From Massilia endophytica (lineage in GTDB: Bacteria; Pseudomonadota; Gammaproteobacteria; Burkholderiales; Burkholderiaceae_D), in NCBI RefSeq assembly GCF_021165955.1, contig NZ_CP088952.1, positions 1,426,001 to 1,490,000 on the forward strand: a DNA stretch of 64,000 bases. Reading direction: 5' to 3'. The notes under the pieces were generated by a model. It did no database searches. It saw nothing but the letters and a program-made list of their open reading frames with translations, and had not been told where the DNA came from. Both the position numbers and the translations under genes were made by a program. Below, piece after piece: positions 33,331 to 42,300 of this stretch (the stretch's first letter is position 1; each line of letters opens with the position of its first letter).

Positions 33331-36300
33331 GTGCGCCGAAGTCATACACGAAAATGCACCGAAGTCGGGCAGCCGCCTGAATTTGTCCACGCATCTTCAG
33401 AAAGACTTCGTCAATTGGAACCTGTCAGCTCTGCAGTCGAACCTCGTGAAACGCAGCACCAGCTTACCGAAGCCGGCCGCCGCCTGGTCCTTCATACCTG
33501 GAACGCGACGTCGGCGGAGCTGCCGCGCGCGCCCGGCATCCATCGCCTCTTCGAGGCGCAGGTGCGGCGGGCGCCAGAGTCGATCGCCATCCACGGCGAT
33601 ACCGCGCAATTCAGCTACCGGGAACTGAACGCCGCGGCCAACGGCCTGGCCGCCATCCTGCAGAAAACGGTGCGCCCGGGCGGCCACGTGGCGCTGCTGC
33701 TGGAGCGTTCCGCTGAGCTGATCATTGCCGAACTGGCCGTGCTGAAATGCGGGGCCGTCTATGTGCCCCTCGATCCTGCAACCCCCGCCGAACGGCTGGC
33801 CTTTCTGCTGGCCGACAGCGGCGCTTGCGCGCTGATTGTGGACAGCAGTGTGGAGGCGCCGCTGCCCGAAGGTGCCGCGCGCATCGACATCGACCGCCTC
33901 GCCTGGACGCCGCAGGAGGAGAACCTGGCGGTGGACGCATCGGACGACACGCCGGCATATGTGATGTACACCTCCGGTTCCACCGGCCAGGCAAAGGGCG
34001 TGGTGGTACAGCACGGCGCCATCGTCCGGCTGGTGTTCGAGAACGGCTACACCCATTTTTCGCCAACGGATCGCGTGGGTTTCGCTGCCAATCCGGCTTT
34101 CGATGCCACGACGATGGAAGTGTGGGCGCCCCTGCTGACGGGAGGCAGCGTGGTCGTCATTCCGCGCGAAACCTTCCTCGACGATCAGTTGTTCGCCAAG
34201 GCCCTGGCGCGCCACCAGGTGAGCGTGCTGTTCATCACGACTGCGGTGTTCAATCACTATGCAGCCTGCATGCCCGAGGTGCTGGGCCGCCTGCGCGTAC
34301 TCCTGACAGGCGGGGAACGCGCCGATCCGCAGGCCTTCGCGGCAGTGCTGGCGGCGAGTCCGGCGCTGGAACTGGTGCATTGCTACGGGCCGACGGAAAC
34401 CACAACCTTCGCCATCGCGCACCGCGTCACCGCCATCGCCCCCGGGGCCACCAGCGTTCCGCTGGGGCGGCCAATCGGCAACACCACAGTCTATGTGCTC
34501 GACTCCGGCGGCCAGCCGGTGCCGCCCGGCGTGCCTGGCGAACTGTATATCGGAGGGCGCGGCGTGGCGCTCGGCTATCTGAATCGTCCGGAACTGAGCG
34601 CGGAGCGTTTCGTGCCCGACCCCTTCGCGCAGGCTCCTGCGAAGATGTACCGCACGGGCGACATCTGCCGCTGGCGCGAGGACGGCATGATCGATTTCGT
34701 GGGCAGGAACGACTTCCAGGTGAAGATCCGCGGCTTCCGTATCGAACCGGGCGAGATCGAGGCCTGGCTGATCCGCCATCCCGCGGTCCAGGAAGCGGTC
34801 GTCGTGCCGCGCGAGGACAGGGCAGGGGGCAAATACCTGGCGGCCTACTATCTCGCCCCGCAGGACAATCCCGGCCCGGATGCCTTGCGCGCCATGCTGG
34901 CCGAAACCCTGCCCGAATACATGCTGCCTGCCGCCTACGTGCGCCTGCAGCACTGGCCCCTCACGCCGAACGGAAAGCTGGACCGCAAGGCCTTGCCGCA
35001 GCCCGAAGCGGGCGATCTGGTAACGGGAGCGGCATACGAAGCGCCGCGTACGGCCGCTGAACTCATGGTGGCCTCGGTGTGGGCGGAGGTGCTGCGGCGC
35101 GACCGGATCGGTGCGGCCGACCACTTCTTCTCCCTGGGCGGGCACTCCCTGCTGGGCGTGCAGGTGGTGTCGCGCCTGCGCCGCGCGGGCATGGCCGTGA
35201 CGCTGGCCGAGCTCTTTGCACGTCCCGTGCTGCGCGACTTTGCCGCAGCCCTCCCGGCTGGGCAGCAGGCGGCTGCGCCCGAGCTGCAGGCATTCGCCGG
35301 CGCGGTTCCAGTGCCGTCCCTTGCGCAAAGCGCCATGTGGCTGCTGGACCAGGTGGAAGGGGGCAGGGCCTACCACATTCCCTGCAATATCGAGCTGCGC
35401 GGGGCGCTCGATGCCACCGGCCTGCGCCGCTCGCTGGACAGCATCTGCCGCCGGCACGCCGCGCTGCGCAGCACCTTCCATCAGACGGCGGAAGGCGTTG
35501 CGGTGCGTGTCGCCCCGGCCGGGGACTATGCCTTTGCGCTCGTCGAATCGCCTGCTGCCGGAGACATCGAAACCCTGCTGGAGGAGGAGCTCTCCAGGCC
35601 CTTCGACCTGGCGCGCGGCCCGCTGTTCCGGGGCCGGCTGCTGCGTCTGGGCGCAGAGCACCAGCTGCTGTTGCTGACCATGCACCATATCGTGTCCGAC
35701 GGCTGGTCGCTGGCCAATCTGCTGGAAGAATTGCGCGTGCTGTATACCGGCTACGTGCGGGACGGCAGCCCGGCGCTGCCGCCTTCGGGCCTTCAGTATT
35801 ACGATTACGCCGCGTGGCAGCGGCATGCTCTCGATGACGAAAGCCGCGCACGGCATATCGCCTACTGGCGCTCCGCGCTGGCTGATGCACCTGTCCTTAT
35901 CGAGCTTCCGGTGGACCGGCCGCGTCCCGCGGTACAGGACCGCAGCGGCGCCTTCCTGCCCTTCGAGCTGGAAGCGCAGGCCACAGGGGCGCTGAAAGCG
36001 CTCGCCGCGCGGCATGGCGTGTCGCTGTACATGGTGCTGCTCGCAGGCTGGGCGCTGCTGCTTGCGCGCCTGGCGGCGCAGGATGAAGTGGTGATCGGCT
36101 CGCCCACGGCGGGGCGCTCCGAGCCCGCGCTGGAATCCATGATCGGCTGCTTCATCAATCCCCTGGCCCTGCGTATCGATCTGGCGGGCCAGCGCACGCT
36201 GGCGGCCCTGCTGCAGCATGTGCGCCACCAGGTGCTCGCGGCGCAGGAACACGAGGCGCTGCCGTTCGACCAGGTGGTGGAGGCCCTCAATCCGCCGCGC

Positions 36301-39300
36301 GATCCTGGCCATTCGCCGCTGTTCCAGGTCATGTTCACCTGGCATAACACCCCGCCTGTGTCACTGAGCCTGCCGGGGCTGCAAACCACGGTGCTCGAAA
36401 CGCAGCAGTCCGTGGTGGCGAAGTTCGACCTGTTGTTCTCGTTGCGCGAACAGGCGGGCGGCATCGGCGGCGGTATCGAGTACGCCACGGCGCTGTTCGA
36501 GGGCGGCACGGTCGCGCGCTGCCTGGAGCAGTTCAAGGTCCTGCTGGACGCCATGGCGGCGGATGGCGCCGAGGCGCCTGCACGACTGGCCTGGCTGTCC
36601 GCAGGGCAGCGGCAGCAGGTGCTGGAGCAGTGGAACGCCACGGAGAAGGCATATCCGAGGGACGTGCTGGCGCACCAGCTGTTCGAGCAGCAGGCGGCGC
36701 GCACGCCGGATGCGGTGGCGGCGGTGTTCGAGGAATCGCAGCTGAGCTACCGGGAACTGAACGAGCGGGCCAACCGCCTGGCCCACCACCTGCGCGCGCA
36801 GGGCGTTGGGCCGGACGTGCGGGCCGGCATCCTGGCCGGGCGCAGCCTGGAGATGGTGGTGGCCGTGCTGGCCGTGCTCAAGGCGGGGGGCGCCTACGTG
36901 CCCCTCGACCCGGCCTATCCGGCCGACCGCCTGGCCTATATGGTGGCCGACAGCGCCCCGGCGGTGCTGCTGGCGCAGTCCGCGCTGCAGGAGCTGGCCA
37001 TGGGCATGGCGGACGGCGTGCCGGTCTGCCTGCTCGACGGCGATATGGCCTGGGCCGGGCAGTCCGCCGCCAATCCCCCGGCGGACGCGGTGGGCCTGAC
37101 GCCGCAGCACCTGTGCTACCTGATCTACACCTCCGGCTCGACCGGCATGCCCAAGGGCGTGATGATCGAGCACGCGGGCCTGTGCAACTACCTGCACTGG
37201 GCGCTGGGCGCCTATGCGCCCGTCAATGCCGTGGTCTCGTCCTCGCTGTCCTTCGACGCGACGGTGACGAGCCTGTACCTGCCACTGCTGCGCGGCGGCA
37301 TGGTGCGCCTGCTGCGCGAGCATGACGAGATCGACGGCCTGTACGCCCTGCTGCAGCAGCCGGGCGCGGACTGGCTGGTGAAGGCCACGCCCGCCCACCT
37401 GGACGTGCTGGGCCACCGCGCGAAGCGGGAAGGGGCGCGCACGGCGGTGGGGGTGTTCGTCATCGGCGGCGAGGCGCTGGCGCCATCCACGGTGCAGCTG
37501 TGGCGCGAGGTGCAGCCGGGCGTGCGCATGGTGAACGAGTACGGCCCCACCGAGACGGTGGTGGGCTGCGTGACCTATGAAGTGCCGGAGGCGCTGGAGA
37601 GCCAGCACGCGGTGCCGATCGGCCAGCCGATCGCCAATACGCGCATCTACATCCTGGACGCGGAAGGCCAGCCGGTGCCGCCGGGCGTGTCGGGCGAGCT
37701 GTTTATCGGCACGGTGGGGGTGGCGCGGGGCTACCTGAACCGGGAGGAGCTCAATGCCGAGCGCTTCCTGCCGGATCCGTTCTCGGCGGCGCCGGGGGCG
37801 CGCATGTACCGCACGGGCGACCTGGGACGCTGGCGCGGGGATGGCAGCATCGACTACCTGGGGCGCAACGACTTCCAGGTGAAGATCCGCGGCTTCCGCA
37901 TCGAGCCGGGGGAGATCGAGGCCTGGCTGAAGTCGCACGCGCTGGTGCGCGACGCGGCGGTGATCGCGCGCGAGGACAGCCCGGGCGACAAGCGCCTGGT
38001 GGCCTACTACACGGCGGGGGCCGCGGTGCCGGCCGAGGAGCTGAGGGCGATGCTGGCGCAAAGCCTGCCGGAGCACATGGTGCCGGCGGCCTATGTGCAG
38101 CTGGAGGAGCTGCCGCTGACGCCGAACGGGAAGCTGGACCGCAGGACGCTGCCGATGCCGGAAGCGCAGGCCTTCGCGGCGCATGCCTACGAGGCGCCGC
38201 AGGGCGAGCTGGAAGCGGCGCTGGCGCGCATCTGGTCCGAGGTGCTGCTGATCGAGCGCGTCGGCCGCAACGACAATTTCTTCGAACTGGGCGGCAATTC
38301 CCTGCTGGCCGTGCTGATGGCGTCGCGCCTGCGCGACGCCTTGGGTGCCGAGGCGCGCCTGGCCGACCTGTTCGGCCATCCGCAACTGGCCGCCTTTGCC
38401 GCCACCCTGGCGCCGGGGGGCGCCAAAGGCGAAGCGCCGCTGGCGCGCGCGCCCGAAGAGGAGCGCCGCAGCCTGTCTTTCGCGCAGCAGCGGCTCTGGT
38501 TCCTGGCGCAGATGGAAGGCGGCAGCAAGGCCTACCATGTGCCGCTGGCCCTGCGCCTGCACGGAAAGCTGGACACCGCCGCGCTGCGCCACGCCCTGAA
38601 CCGCATCGTGGCGCGCCATGAGGCCCTGCGCTGCAGCTTCCACGAGCAGCAAGGCCATCCCGTCCTGCGTATAGAGGAGCACGCGGCGTTCACCCTGGCG
38701 CAGCACGACCTGCGTGCGCATGCGCAGCCGCAGAGCGAGCTGCAGCGCCTCCTGCGCGAAGAAGCGGATGCGCCTTTCGCGCTGGAGACGGGCCCGCTGA
38801 TCCGCGGCCGCCTGGTGCAGCTGGCGGAGGACGACCATGTGCTCATGATCACGCTGCATCACATCGTGTCGGACGGCTGGTCGCTCACGCTCCTGGTGCG
38901 CGAGCTCAATGCCCTGTACGGCGCCTTCGCCGCTGGCCAGGCGGACCCGCTGCCGCCGCTGCCGCTGCAGTACGCCGACTATGCCGCATGGCAGCGCCGC
39001 CTCCTGCAAGGCGAAACGCTGGAGACGCAGGTCAGCTACTGGCGGCAGGCGCTCGATGGCGCGCCCGCGCTGCTGGAACTGCCGCTGGACCGTCCCCGTC
39101 CCGCGGAACAGAGCTACCACGGCGCCTTCGTCGACTTCGAACTGGACGAAGCCACCACCCGAGGCCTGAAGGCATTGAGCGCCCGTCATGGAACGACCCT
39201 GTTCATGACGCTGCTCGCAGGCTGGAGCGTTCTGCTGGCACGCCTGTCGGGCCAGGACGACGTCGTGGTGGGCACGCCCGTCGCCGGGCGCAGCCGCACC

Positions 39301-42300
39301 GGGATCGAGAACCTGATCGGCTTTTTCGTCAACATGCTGCCGCTGCGGCTTGACCTCTCGGCGGAGCAAAGCGTGGCGGAGCTGCTGCGGCAGGTACGCG
39401 AGCGCACCCTGGCGGCGCAGCAGCACCAGGAACTGCCTTTCGAACGGATGGTGGAAGCGGTGGCGCCGCAGCGCAGCGCAGCCTACAGCCCCCTGTTCCA
39501 GGCCATGTTCGCGTGGCAGAACACGCCTGCGCGGGAACTGGCGCTGCCCGGCCTCACCCAGCTTCCACTGGCGGGCGCCCGGCACCAGATGGCCAAGTTC
39601 GACCTCACGCTGTCGCTGGAAGAGCAGGGCGGCCGTATCGCCGGCGGCCTCGAATACGCCACCGCGCTGTTCGAGCGGTCCACCATCGAGCGCTTCCTGG
39701 AGCACCTGCGCACCCTGCTGGCCGCTTTCGCGGCGGATGCCGCCGGCTCTATCGGCACGCTGCCGGTACTGAGCGGGCCCCAGCGAGAGCAGGTGCTGGC
39801 GGGCTGGAATGCCACCGCTTCGCCGTATCCCCGCGAACTGTGCATGCACATGCTGTTCGAAGTGCAGGCGCAGCGCACGCCGGACGCCGTTGCGCTGTCG
39901 GACGCGGGGGGCGCCGTCAGCTATGCCGAATTGAACCGGCGCGCCAACCGCCTGGCGCATTACCTGCGCACGCTGGGGGTGGGGCCGGACAGCCGCGTCG
40001 CGCTCTGCCTCGAACGCGGCGCGGACATGGTGGCCAGCCTGCTTGCCGTCCACAAGGCGGGCGGCGCCTACGTGCCTCTCGATCCCCAGTCGCCACCCGA
40101 GCGCCTGGCGCAGACGCTGGCCGATTGCGCCCCCGTGGCGCTGGTCACCCGTTCCGGCCTGGCGCAGGAATACCGCGCCGGAGTGCGGGTTGAGCTGGAC
40201 GCATTGCGCGAGGCCCTGGCCGCGCAGAGCAGCGAAGACCCGGCCGCGCCCGCGGGCCTCAACGGGGGATCCGCCTGCTACGTGATCTATACCTCCGGCT
40301 CCACCGGACTGCCGAAGGGCGTGGAGATCACGCATGCGAACCTGATGCATGCAATGCATGCGCGCTGGAAGTACTACGGCCACGATGCGCCGCAGATCCT
40401 GCAGCTTGCCTCCTATACCTTCGATATCTCGGTGGCGGGCTGCTGCTGGGCGCTCGCCATCGGCGGCACGCTGCATCATCTTGAAGGCAGCAGGCGCGAT
40501 CCGGTGGACGTAGTGGCCCGCATGAACGAATGGCGCATCAGCCACGTCATGTGCGCCAGTTCGCTGTATGCGCAGCTGCTGGAGCAGGCGCAGCGCTGCG
40601 GCGGCCTGCCGCATCTGCGCGTCGTCGCCGTTGGCGGTGAAACCTGCACGCCGTCCCTGCTGGCCCTGCACGATGCGGTCGCGCCGGAGGCGGTGCTGCA
40701 CAACGAATACGGTCCCACGGAAGCGAGCATCTGGGCTACCGTCCACCGGCACCGCCGCGGGCGGCCCACAGCGCCGCTGGGGCGCCCCGTCGCCAACACC
40801 CGGATCTACGTGCTGGACGCCTTCGGCGAGCCGGCGGCGCCCGGCGTGGCGGGAGAGATCCATATTGGAGGCGGCGGGGTGGCACGCGGCTACCTGGCGC
40901 GGCCGGAGCTCAATGCCGAGCGCTTCCTGCCCGATCCCTTCGCGCAAACGCCGGGCGCGCGCATGTACCGTACGGGAGACCTGGGGCGGTGGAACGCGGA
41001 CGGCACGCTGGAATTCTGCGGGCGGGACGACGGCCAGGTGAAAATCCGCGGCTTCCGCGTCGAGCTGGGAGAGATTGAAGCACGGCTTGCCCTGCATCCC
41101 GCGGTCCGCGATGCGGCCGTGCTGGCCCGCACGGGCGCCGGCGGCCAGCAGACCCTGGTGGCCTACTATGTGGCGGCGGAAGAGGAGCCCGGAACGGCCG
41201 TTCTGCGCGCCCATCTGGGCGCGGCACTCCCTGAGCACATGGTTCCGGCAGCCTTCGTTCCCCTCGCCGCCATGCCCCTGACACCGAACGGCAAGCTGGA
41301 TCGCAAGGCGCTGCCCGCGCCGGGCGCCGGGCACATTGCCGTGCACGCCTACGTGGCGCCGCAAGGCGGGATGGAATGCCTGGTAGCCTCCGTATGGAGC
41401 GAAGTGCTCGGCCTGGAGCGCATCGGGCGGGATGACAATTTCTTCGCCCTGGGCGGGCACTCCCTGCTGGCGGTGCGGGCCGTGTCGCGCCTGCGCGACC
41501 GGCTCGGCGCGGATATCCGCCTCGGCGATCTCTTTGCCCAGCCGGTGCTTGCCGCTTTCGCCGCCACGCTGCCGCAGGCGGGTTCCGCTCCCTTGCCTGC
41601 CATCGCGCCCGCTGCCGCGGCGGAAAGGACGGCCCTGTCCTTCGCCCAGCAGCGGCTGTGGTTCCTGGCGCAAATGGACGGCGTCAGCGGCGCCTACCAT
41701 ATCCCCTTCGGACTGCGCCTGGCGGGACGGCTCGACGCCGCGGCACTGCAGCAGGCGCTGGACCGCATCGTGGCGCGCCACGAATCCCTGCGCACCTGCT
41801 TCGTGCAGGCGGACGGACAGCCTGCGCAGCGCATTGCGCCGCGCGCGGCGTTCGCGCTGGTTCATGCGGAGCTGCCCGCCGCCACCCAGGCCGCAATCGC
41901 GCGCCAGGTGGAGGAGGAGGCGGCTGCGCCCTTCGACATCGAGAACGGCCCGCTGATCCGCGGCCGCCTGCTGCGCGTGGCGCAGGAGGAGCATGTGCTG
42001 CTGCTGACCATGCACCATATCGTTTCGGACGGCTGGTCGATGGGGCTCCTGGTGAAGGAGCTGAGCGCGCAGTATGCCGCCTGCCTGGAGGGCAGGCCCG
42101 ACCCGCTGCCGCCGCTGCCCGTGCAGTATGCCGACTTCGCCGCCTGGCAGCGCCGCTGCCTGCAGGGCGACGTGCTGCAGAGCCAGGCGGCCTACTGGGA
42201 AGCAGCGCTGGCCGGCGCCCCGGCCCTGCTGGACCTGCCGCTGGACCGTCCGCGGCCGGCGCAACAGGACTACCGTGGCGGCTTTGTGCCCTTCGCGCTC

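Noticed and set aside
33331..33560. Remnant starter condensation domain at the NRPS1 N-terminus
   Set aside because: The about 65 residues before the first A domain contain only the usual C-A linker type sequence (LHTWNATSAELPRAPG) and no HHxxxDG or other C motif.
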